From UBA1930 sp943371535 (lineage in GTDB: Bacteria; Bacteroidota; Bacteroidia; Chitinophagales; Chitinophagaceae): a DNA stretch of 64,000 nucleotides. Each line of letters opens with the position of its first letter. Position 1 is the first letter of the stretch. Below the pieces are notes generated by a model that saw only the letters and a program-made list of their open reading frames with translations, was not told the origin of the DNA and searched no databases. This document shows positions 15,564 to 25,300 of the stretch, one piece after another. The stretch is from NCBI GenBank assembly GCA_943371535.1, contig CALRVE020000002.1, positions 62,001-126,000 of the forward strand, written 5' to 3'. Position numbers and translations under genes: made by a program.

Positions 15564-17729
15564 TTATCTTCCTCCACCAGGACATTTCTCTTTAATATAA
15601 TTGGTAATTAAAGTAAATAAATGTTGGGATGTGCCTCTGCCTTCATTAATACTATGTGAACGGTTTGGATAACTCATCATACTAAATTGTTTGTTGTTTT
15701 TTACCAACTCATTAATCAACAATTCGGTGTTTTGATAATGTACATTATCATCGCCAGTGCCATGAATGAGTAATAAATTTCCTTTTAAACCTTTGGCATG
15801 TGTAATAGCTGATGCTTGCGTATAATCAGCTTTATTTTCTTGTGGCAAACCCATGTAACGTTCTTCATAAATATTGTCGTAAGTAAATCTGCTTGCAACA
15901 GGTGCAACTGCAATACCTGTTTTATAAATTTCAGGATATTGAAACATTAAGTTTAAAGTGGTTGAACCACCACCACTCCATCCACTTACTAATATTCTGT
16001 CTTTATCTACATAATTCCATTTTAAAATTTCTTTAGCTGCCATTGCCTGATCACGAACATTTAAAATACCCACTTTTTTATAAATACTTTTACGCCATGC
16101 TGCTCCTTTTGGAGATGGAGTGCCACGTCCGTCAAGACTAATTTGTATGTAACCATCAGCAGCCATATCACTCATATAAAATGGGAAACCAGCATTGCCA
16201 TACGTATCACTTACAGTAGTTGCTCCAGGTTCTGTATATACATAAAATACAACAGGGTATTTTTTAGTACTATCAAAATTATTAGGCAATACTAACCAGC
16301 CATCCATAGCAACACCATCTTCGGTTGTAATTTTAATAAATGATGCATTCGATTCTTCTTTTGCAGCACTACGCTTTGCAGCTGGTTTAATTACTTCACC
16401 AGTTTTTAAATTCACCCATTCTTCCGAAGGCATAGTAGTAATATTAGAAAAACCATGTTTGGCAAATAAACCAGTTGGTGAAATTTGGTAAGTATGTGTT
16501 CCTTTTTGATTGGCAGAAGAAATCAATTCAGCATTTCCATCTCCTTTTAAATTTACTCTATATAAATATTGCTGTAAAGCATTTTCTGGCGATGCTGTAA
16601 AATACACATAACCATTGGCTTCATCAATGGCACCAAAACCAATCATATCATAATTGCCTTTGGTTAACAAAGTTTCTTTTTTACCATCTTTACTAATTAA
16701 ATAGATATGTCTCCAACCATCTTTTTCACTCACCCATAAAAAATCTTTACCACCATTTACCCACTCCCAACCTGTTAGATCATCGTTGTTCCATCTGCTT
16801 TTAATATCAATCCATGCAGCATCTTTTTCTTCATTTACCAATGACGCAACTCCGCTTACGGTATTCAACAACATAATTTTACTTACTTGTTGTTTGCGAT
16901 CTAATTGTTGAATAATTAATTCATTATTAGCTGCCCACTCCATTCTTGGAATATAATGCTGTACCGCATCACCAGGTACTTTCATCCAATTGGTTTTGGC
17001 TGTTGCAATATTTACAACTCCCACTCTGCACATAGAAGGATCTTCACCCACTTTTGGATATTCTACAGGCACTGTTAATGAATAAATCGAATCGGTATTA
17101 TTAATCATTAAAAAATTACGAATTTTTCTTGCATCAATTTGCCAGTAAGCAATGCTTTTGCTATCAGGACTCCATCTAAAACCATCTCTACAACCAAACT
17201 CTTCTTCATACACCCAATCGAATGTGCCATTGATAATTCTATCTGTACCATCTTTAGTTAATTGGGTAATTTTATTGCTCGTTAAATCTTCTACATATAC
17301 ATTGTGGTTGCTTACGTAAGCTGCCTTACTACCATCAGGACTAATTTTTGCAAACATTAAAGAAGAAGCTGGTAATGTTTTACCCAATTGTTTTAATGTG
17401 CTATTGGCTTTATTAAAAATATAATAATCGCCTTTGGTTTCGTAACGCCAAACTTTTTTAGTGTTGGTAAACAGCAAAAACATTTGTTCATTTTCACTTA
17501 CTGAGAAACTTTTTACAGCAATGGCTTTACCATCTTGTGTCAACTTTGCTTTTTCTACTAAAGTTGATTTTGTAAAATCGGGTAATTGATACTTAACAAT
17601 ACCTGCTGCTTCATTGGCATAATAGGCATTGCCATCTTTGGTCCAGTTGATAGACCTTGAACGTTGTGCGTTTGCTGAAAAAGCAATTAAGCAAATAGAA
17701 ATAACTAGAAAGCAATGTATTCGTTTCAT
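15564..17729 (-). CDS. Dipeptidyl-peptidase IV (S9B), secreted
   Basis: A 721-residue exported serine peptidase that removes X-Pro (or X-Ala) dipeptides from peptide N-termini. A signal peptide is followed by a beta-propeller (about 40-460) containing the substrate-gating Glu pair in WVYEEEFG and FRWSPDSKSIAYW. The C-terminal hydrolase has catalytic Ser in GWSGGGS (about 585), Asp in HGTGDDNV (about 660) and His in NRSHSINEG (about 692). Human DPP4 has GWSYGG, so the Tyr is Gly here. It sits alone on the minus strand, facing away from sucD. Confidence 0.92.
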   Translation of the reverse strand: MKRIHCFLVISICLIAFSANAQRSRSINWTKDGNAYYANEAAGIVKYQLPDFTKSTLVEKAKLTQDGKAIAVKSFSVSENEQMFLLFTNTKKVWRYETKGDYYIFNKANSTLKQLGKTLPASSLMFAKISPDGSKAAYVSNHNVYVEDLTSNKITQLTKDGTDRIINGTFDWVYEEEFGCRDGFRWSPDSKSIAYWQIDARKIRNFLMINNTDSIYSLTVPVEYPKVGEDPSMCRVGVVNIATAKTNWMKVPGDAVQHYIPRMEWAANNELIIQQLDRKQQVSKIMLLNTVSGVASLVNEEKDAAWIDIKSRWNNDDLTGWEWVNGGKDFLWVSEKDGWRHIYLISKDGKKETLLTKGNYDMIGFGAIDEANGYVYFTASPENALQQYLYRVNLKGDGNAELISSANQKGTHTYQISPTGLFAKHGFSNITTMPSEEWVNLKTGEVIKPAAKRSAAKEESNASFIKITTEDGVAMDGWLVLPNNFDSTKKYPVVFYVYTEPGATTVSDTYGNAGFPFYMSDMAADGYIQISLDGRGTPSPKGAAWRKSIYKKVGILNVRDQAMAAKEILKWNYVDKDRILVSGWSGGGSTTLNLMFQYPEIYKTGIAVAPVASRFTYDNIYEERYMGLPQENKADYTQASAITHAKGLKGNLLLIHGTGDDNVHYQNTELLINELVKNNKQFSMMSYPNRSHSINEGRGTSQHLFTLITNYIKEKCPGGGR

Positions 17730-18155
17730 AATTCAATTAATTAAGGGCTGAAAGTAAAAGTTTAGGCTGATACTGAAAAATGAGAACTGAAATTTGTTAT
17801 GAATGGTGGGATTGGAACACGGATGACACGGATTAAGCTGATTAAAACGGGTTTTTATTTTTGCCACAGAAACACAGAGCATAAATTGACTAATATACTC
17901 CTCCCTCCTCGGAGGGGCAATACAAACTTCAATTGAATAACATACTTTTTGGGGTGGGTTTACAAGTAGAAATCATTAAAAATCCATTCAATCAGCATCA
18001 TCTGCGTTCTATCTTTTGAGAAACACAGAATAAATCAGTGCAAATCCGTACAATCAATGTCATCAGCGTTCCAATTTCCCCGATAACGTTATCGGCAGAA
18101 TTCTTTACATATTACAATTGGTTTCACCTATTTTTGCGGCACAAAAAATTAAAAA
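17730..18155. other. Gene-free region with dispersed repeats
   Basis: It holds imperfect inverted repeats around GGAACACGGATGACACGGAT (17814-17833) and CAATGTCATCAGCGTTCC (18055-18072). It also holds a segment typical of Bacteroidota intergenic repeats (TTGCCACAGAAACACAGAG, about 17861) and a perfect 16-bp palindrome CCGATAACGTTATCGG at 18080-18095. No gene is supported. Confidence 0.6.
18129..18136 (+). promoter_or_regulatory. -7 promoter element of sucD
   Basis: TATTTTTG, a perfect TAnnTTTG, 19 bp before the ATG. A TTTA at 18104-18107 lies where the -33 box (TTTG) is expected, 21 bp upstream. Confidence 0.55.
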
Positions 18156-19031
18156 ATGGCCGTATTAGTTAACAAAGATTCTAAGATTTTAGTACAAGGT
18201 TTTACCGGTACTGAAGGTACTTTTCATGCCACTCAAATGATTGAGTATGGAACGAATGTAGTAGGTGGTGTAACGCCCAATAAAGGTGGTACAACACATT
18301 TAGATAAACCCGTTTTTAATACAGTTGCCGATGCTGTAAAAAATACTGGTGCCAATGTGAGTATCATTTTTGTACCACCAGCTTTTGCTGCTGATGCAAT
18401 TATGGAAGCTGCTGATGCTGGAATTGCTTTGGTAGTATGTATTACAGAAGGAATTCCTGTACAAGACATGGTAAAAGTGAAAAACTATTTACAAGGTAAA
18501 ACCACTCGTTTAATTGGTCCAAACTGCCCAGGTGTTATTACTGCAGAAGAAGCTAAAGTGGGCATTATGCCAGGTTTTATTTTTAAGAAAGGCCGCATTG
18601 GTATTGTTTCTAAAAGTGGAACATTAACCTATGAAGCTGCTGACCAAGCTGTAAAAGCTGGTTTAGGCATAAGCACTGCCATTGGTATTGGTGGAGATCC
18701 AATTATTGGTACTCCAACTGTTGAAGCAGTGAAATTATTAATGGAAGATCCTGAAACCGATGGTATAATAATGATTGGTGAAATTGGTGGTAGCATGGAA
18801 GCAGACGCTGCTCGTTGGATTAAAGACAATAAAACTAAACCGGTGGTAGGATTTATTGCTGGTCAAACTGCTCCTCCAGGTCGTAGAATGGGTCATGCTG
18901 GTGCAATTGTTGGTGGTGCAGATGATACTGCTGCAGCTAAAATGAAAATTATGGCTGAGTGTGGTATTGCTGTAGTTGCAAGTCCAGCAGATATTGGTAA
19001 AACAATGGCTGCTGAATTGGCGAAAAAGTAA
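18156..19031 (+). CDS. sucD: Succinyl-CoA ligase (ADP-forming) alpha subunit
   Basis: A 291-residue alpha subunit of the TCA-cycle enzyme converting succinyl-CoA to succinate with nucleotide triphosphate formation. The N-terminal CoA-binding Rossmann domain (KILVQGFTGTEGTFHA) and the phosphohistidine loop RRMGHAGAIVGG (His about 247) are intact. Length is standard. No sucB/sucC beta-subunit gene lies next to it, so the subunits are encoded apart, as in many Bacteroidota. It has its own promoter and terminator, so it is monocistronic. Confidence 0.96.
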   Translation: MAVLVNKDSKILVQGFTGTEGTFHATQMIEYGTNVVGGVTPNKGGTTHLDKPVFNTVADAVKNTGANVSIIFVPPAFAADAIMEAADAGIALVVCITEGIPVQDMVKVKNYLQGKTTRLIGPNCPGVITAEEAKVGIMPGFIFKKGRIGIVSKSGTLTYEAADQAVKAGLGISTAIGIGGDPIIGTPTVEAVKLLMEDPETDGIIMIGEIGGSMEADAARWIKDNKTKPVVGFIAGQTAPPGRRMGHAGAIVGGADDTAAAKMKIMAECGIAVVASPADIGKTMAAELAKK

Positions 19032-19078
19032 TTTTGAAGTTTATAGAGTATATATAGTTTAAAAGTTTAGTTTAAAAG

Positions 19079-19106
19079 TGCCTTTGCGAAAGCAAGGGCA
19101 TTTTTT
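19079..19106 (+). terminator. sucD terminator
   Basis: Stem TGCCTTTGC/GCAAGGGCA (one G-T pair) with a GAAA tetraloop, followed by TTTTTT. It lies 48 bp past the sucD stop. Confidence 0.85.
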
Positions 19107-19108
19107 CT

Positions 19109-19152
19109 TTGTGTACTTTGTATCCTTCGTTTCTTCGTGTGAAACAAAAAAT
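19109..19152. repeat. Dispersed repeat (TTTGTGTACTTTGTATCC family), copy 1
   Basis: TTTGTGTACTTTGTATCC, then TTCTTCGTGTGAAAC. A similar stretch is at 27074-27112 (TTTGTGTACTTCGTATCC then TTTGTGTGAAAT). Both are intergenic. Confidence 0.6.
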
Positions 19153-19200
19153 ACCCACAAAGCGGTATTGCTTGCTTTCTATTATTAGAACATATTGCAG

Positions 19201-19275
19201 TTGAATAAATCAGTAACCTGAATTATTCAAATTTCACAGGGGGATGGCTTATGACAGCAATGTCATAAGCTTTTT
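19201..19275 (+). ncRNA. Candidate structured RNA or leader with two adjacent hairpins
   Basis: Hairpin one is at 19201-19230, TTGAATAAATCAG against CTGAATTATTCAA (one mismatch), loop TAAC. Hairpin two is at 19247-19275, a perfect 10-bp stem GCTTATGACA/TGTCATAAGC with a GCAA tetraloop and a TTTTT tail, which is a terminator by form. The sucD terminator lies 95 bp earlier, so this second terminator has no gene of its own. It may end a small RNA or act as an attenuator for the giant gene that starts 77 bp later. Confidence 0.4.
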
Positions 19276-19311
19276 GTATTTATTTATGTAATTAGCACAG
19301 CTTTTGCATCG

Positions 19312-19326
19312 CTGTTAAGTTAACAG
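19312..19326. promoter_or_regulatory. Perfect palindrome upstream of the A2M gene
   Basis: CTGTTAA-G-TTAACAG, 26 bp before the start codon. It could be an operator. The nearby AACTTAACTT partly repeats the half site in inverted form. Confidence 0.3.
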
Positions 19327-19352
19327 TACTTTTACCAACTTAACTTATAGAT

Positions 19353-22300
19353 ATGGCTACTAAAATTTCAATATCTCTTTTGCTTTTGTCTTCATGCTTC
19401 TTCTTAAAAGCCCAAACCACCGATACCTTATTTAAAAGTGAGTGGATTAGAATAGATACACTCATCATTAAACAAAATCAACCCAAAACTGCGTTGGCAG
19501 CAGTTAATAAAGTATACGAAAAAGCCAAGCAGCAACAATTGCAACCACAAATTATAAAATGCTTGGTGTACAGGTTAAGTTTAGAAGACCGAGTTTTTGA
19601 CAATAAACCCAACAATGCCATTTCTATTTTGGAAAACGAAATTGCAGTTACTAAAGACGAGGCTGCTAAAAGCATTATATACTGTTTATTAGCCAACAGA
19701 TACCAACAGTACTTTAACAACAACCGCTGGAAATATTACAACCGAAGCAAAACAACCAATTTTAGCAAAGCTGATATTGAAACCTGGAATGCAGATGATT
19801 TTAATGAAGCTATTACTAAAAATTATTTAGTAAGTATTGCAAATGCTTTTTTATTAAAAACAGTAAAACTAGAAGATTTTGATGCCATTATTATTAAAGG
19901 AAATACCCGAAAATTAAGACCAACCTTGTTCGATATTTTAATGCATGAAGCATTGGATTATTTTAAAACAGGCGATTATTATATAACAAAGCCTACTTAT
20001 GCTTTTGAGTTAAAAGATATCAAAGCATTAAGTACTGCCAATGAATTTATTACTGAAAATTTTGAGAGTAAAGATTCTACAGCCCATCAACTGATTGCCT
20101 TGCATTTGTTTCAGGATTTAATCGATTACCATATAAATGATGCTGATAAAAATGCATTCATTCATGTAGATATTGAAAGAATACAATGGGTAAATACTTA
20201 CTTAACAAATGATAAAAAAGAAGAAAAATATTTAACAGCATTAATTAATTTATCGAAACTTCCATTTAATACTGCTGCACAAGCCAATTATTTATTGGCA
20301 GAAAATAAATTTGACAAAGCTTCCAACTACAAACCTTTTCAAGATACTAACAATAGATATGCTTTTGTAGAAGCATTAAAAATAATTGATGCTGCTTTAC
20401 TTAAATTCACAGAGGAAAGTGAAGGACGAGCTAATTTATTGAACCTGAAAAATCAGATTCATGAAAAGAAAATCAGTACTCAAACAGAAAAAGTAAATGT
20501 GCTAAATAAGCCATTCAGGGCATTGGTGAATTATAAAAATATAGATACCGTTTTTATTAGAATTATTAAAGTTGACGGTTCTAAAAAAGAGTTAAGTAAT
20601 AATTATTACACGGATTTTGCTGACTACAATAAATTTTCAGCTTATAAAAAATTCTACCAGCTTTTACCCAAAACCAACGATTACCAAAATCATTCAGTTG
20701 AAATAAAAATTGATGCTTTACCAGCAGGAAAATACATGCTGTTAACCAGCAGTGGTGCAGATTTTATTGATACAGCAGATGAAATGAGTAAACAGTATTT
20801 CTATGTTTCCAACATCAGCTATATAAGAAATGGCAACGATTATTTTGTCTTGAACAGAGAAACTGGCAAACCAATGCTAGCCGTTGAAGCAAAGATTTAT
20901 AAAGACGAATGGAATAGCTCAACTAATAAAAACACAAGAAGCTTAGTAGCAACAAAAAAAACAGACAACAACGGCTTTTTCAGCTTTACACCAAAAGAGA
21001 ATTATGGTAATTTTTATTTTGAATTTATTGCAAAAAATGATGCTCTGTTTTTAGATAACAGCGATTATATATACAGGAGCTATAGCAACAACAAAAACGA
21101 TAACAACGATTGCAATAAAAACGAAATAGAAGATTACGAAATAGATAAAGCCAAAATATTCTTTTTTACAGATAGAAGTATTTACAGGCCTGGACAAAAA
21201 GTTTATTTTAAAGGCATTGGTATAACCAAAGACTTTAAAACAAAAACCGAAAAAATATTTTCACCAAAAGACAGTATTAAAGTTTTTTTATTAGATGCTA
21301 ATGACGACGAAATAGACTCTTTGAGTTTTAAAGCAAACGAGTATGGCTCTTTCTCTGGCAACTTTAAAATTCCACAAAATGTATTGACTGGAGGCTTTAA
21401 AATTGAAGCAGATGATTTTGATAATAGTGAAAAAGGTTTTCGTGTAGAAGAGTACAAACGCCCCAAATTTTATGTAGAATTTGAAAAAGTAAAAGGCAGT
21501 TATACAATAAATGATAGCATTACCATTACCGGATTTGCAAAAGCTTATGCAGGCAATAATATTGATAATGCAACAGTAAAATTTACTGTAAATAGAAATG
21601 CTAGATTTATTTATGATTGGTATTGGAGAGGTGGTTATAGGCCAAGAAGTATTAATACAGTTATTACAGATAGTATCATTAAAACAGATGCATCAGGTAA
21701 ATTCAGTATTACTTTCAAAGCCTTACCAGAAGAGGCTGTTGATAAAAATACTGACCCTTTATTCGACTTTAGCATTAATGCAGATGTAACAGATACCAAT
21801 GGTGAAACTAGAAATAGCAACACAACTGTTACCGTTGGTTACAAGAGTTTAATTCTAAACTTAACTGCTCCATCAATTGCAATTGCTGATAGCTCTCAAC
21901 AAATATTTATTGCAACGAAAAATCTGAGCAACGAAAATGAACCAGCTGAAGTAAAAGTAATAATATACAGCGTTGAAACTCCACAAAGATTAATCAGAAA
22001 AAGATATTGGCAACAAGCCGACCAATACATTTTTACGAAAGAACAATACACTCAGCATTTTCCAAATGATGATTATGCCGATGAGTTGAATGAAAAAAAT
22101 TGGGCTGCAAGCAATGAAGTCTATTCAACTATTCTTGATACTAAAAAAGAAGCTTCATTTACTTTAACCAAATCACAATTACCTATTGGTTATTATAAAA
22201 TTGAAGCCATTACAAAAGACAAGGAAGGCAACGAAATAAAGGATATAAAGTACATGCAGTTGTTTAGTAAAAATGCTACAGCGTATCCTCAGTACAATTT

Positions 22301-25300
22301 TAAATACATTGTAAACAACCTTATTCAGCCTGCAGAAACTGCAACATTTTTAAGAGGCAGTATGGCCAATGAAATATTTGTGATACAGGAAGTTCAAAAT
22401 AAAAATATTGCTGCCAATAATTATTCATTTAATCAATATAAAAAAGGAATTAACGCTTTAAACTATACAGCAACAGAGAAAGACAGAGGCAATATTGGTA
22501 TTAACGAAGCCTATATTATTCACAACAGAGTCTATACCAACCAATACACTGTTCAGGTACCTTGGAGCAATAAAGAATTACAGGTAAATTATACCAGTTT
22601 TAGAAATAAAACTGAACCTGGCAATAAAGAATCCTACACCGTAAATATTAAAGGCAATAAAGGTGAAATAGTGGCTGCTGAATTATTAACGACCATGTAT
22701 GATGCAAGCTTAGATCAGTTTGTAAAACATGAATTTGTTGAACCACCCTTATGGAAATTGAATTATTACAGTAACAGTTTTTCTTCCAATCAAAATTTTG
22801 TTCTGGAAAACTCTATACCAAACAGAGATGATGACTATGAGCGACAAACTTTTACGATTTATCATGATAAACTTATCAAAAACATCAATGAAATAAGTAG
22901 AATACAACCATTGTGGTGGAAGCATCCTAATGATTTCTCCTACATGCAGTTTGACAATAACAAAAACAATGTATTAGGATTTGCTGCTCCAGGTGCTAGC
23001 TCAACTTTAAGTGGCAGATTAGCTGGGGTAAATATTGTATCAGAAGGAAATGGACAACGAATGGATGAAGTTGTGGTAATCGGCTATGGAACTTCCAAAA
23101 AAGCTAGTATGACAGGTTCTGTAGCTTCTGTAGTTATACGAGGTGCAAGTTCACTAAAAGCTGGTTCAAACCCACTTTATGTAGTAGATGGCGTAATAGT
23201 AGATGCAGATAAAGCAACGATGAATCCTGATGATATTGGCTCTATAGAAGTATTAAACGATGCATCTGCAACTGCTCTTTATGGAGCAAGAGCAGCAAAT
23301 GGTGTAATCATTATCACCACAAAAGAAGGTGCTAAAAAGATAGAACAAGAACAAGCACTGAAGCCACGTAAAAACTTCAACGAAACAGCCTTCTTCTTTC
23401 CCAATTTATATGCTGATACTGCTGGCAATTATACTTTCAGTTTTACCATCCCAGAAGCACTCACCCAATGGAAATGGCTCAGCTTTGCTCATACCAAAGA
23501 TTTGGCTTTTGGCAGCAACAGTGCTACCATTACTACCCAAAAAACATTAATGGTACAACCCAATGCACCAAGATTTTTAAGAGAAGGCGACAATATGGAA
23601 TTTGTTACCAAAATTGCCAATCTGAGTGACAAGGAATTAACAGGACAATGCACTTTAGAACTTTTTGATGCAATCACAGGTGCAAGTGTAGATGGTTGGT
23701 TTCAAAATAGTTTTCCAACCCAATACTTTACTGCTGCTGCTAACCAAAGTACAGTAGTGAAATTTCCGATACAAATTCCATTCAATTACAATAAACCATT
23801 AACCTGGAGAGCAACTGCAAGATCAGGTGCTTTTGGTGATGGTGAAGAAAATACTTTACCAGTTTTAACCAATAGAATGTTGGTTACAGAAAGTTTGCCC
23901 TTGTATTTAAAATCTGGCGAAAAAGAAAAATCATTCGCCTTCGATAAGTTAATTAATACTACAAGTGAAAGTTTAAATCATGAAGGTATTACAGTTGAAT
24001 ACACAGCCAATCCAATATGGAGTGTTGTTCAATCATTGCCTTATTTAATGGAATATCCGTATGAATGTGCTGAGCAAACTTTCAACAGAATGTATGCTAA
24101 CGCACTTGCGTCATCTATTATAAATAAATATCCAAAAATTAAAGCGGTTTTTGAAGAATGGAAAAAAGATACCACTGCTTTTAAATCGAACCTTCAAAAA
24201 AATGAAGAATTGAAACAAGTATTATTACAAGAAACTCCTTGGGTATTGAATGCAACAACCGAACAACAAAAACAAAAAAACATAGCTCTACTTTTTGATG
24301 TTGTGAAAATGAGTAATAGTATTAATGAAGTGATTGAAAAATTACAACAACTACAAAGCTCAAATGGTGGCTTTGCATGGTTCAAAGGTGGATATGAAAG
24401 CAGATACATCACGAATTACATTGTAACAGGAATTGGCAAGTTAAAAAAGATCAATGCTCTATCTAAAGAACAAACTGAAAAACTTGAAACCATTGCAAAT
24501 AAAGCATTGGCGTACTTAGATGAACAGTTATTGAAAGATTATAATCAACTCAAAATAAATAAAGTTGATTTGAACAAAAACAATCTATCATCAACTCAAA
24601 TTCAGTATTTATACATGCGTAGTTTTTATAACAACGATTTAAAAAATAGAGATGCATATAATTACTTTTATGATCAAGCTAAACAATATTGGAATCAACA
24701 AAACACGTACAATACAGCATTGATTGGTTTAGTTTTATACCGTAACAACGAACGAAGATTTGTAAATGTAAACCTGTTGCCTGCTGTTATAGAAAATGCT
24801 GTAGAAGATACTACCAAAGGCACTTTATATTGGAAAGATAGAACAGCTTGTTTTTGGTATGCATCACCAATTGAACATCAAAGCACTATGATTGAGTTCT
24901 TAGCTGAAGTTGCTGCTAAAGATAATTTTGTGGGCTTAACACAAAAAATTGATGCAGCTAAAACATGGCTTATCTTAAATAAGCAAACCAACAACTGGCA
25001 AACAACAGTGGCTACAGCCGATGCTTGTTATGTTTTATTAAATACAGGAAGTGATTGGGTGAATAATAGTAATCAAGTGCAAATAAAATTAGGCACTCAA
25101 ATAATCAACAGCCAACGAGCAACCAACAACGAGAAACAACAAACGAGTTACGGATATATCAAAGAAAGAATTCCTGGCGATAAAGTAAATGCAGCAATGG
25201 GAAATATTACAATTCAACAATCCACCAATTCGTCAATTCAACAATCATCACCTTCATACGGTGCAGTGTACTGGCAATATTTTGAAGATTTAGATAAAAT

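Noticed and set aside
19353..19424. LSSC in the A2M signal as a lipobox
   Set aside because: Hydrophobic FFLKAQ follows the Cys, so cleavage by signal peptidase I after AQ is more likely.
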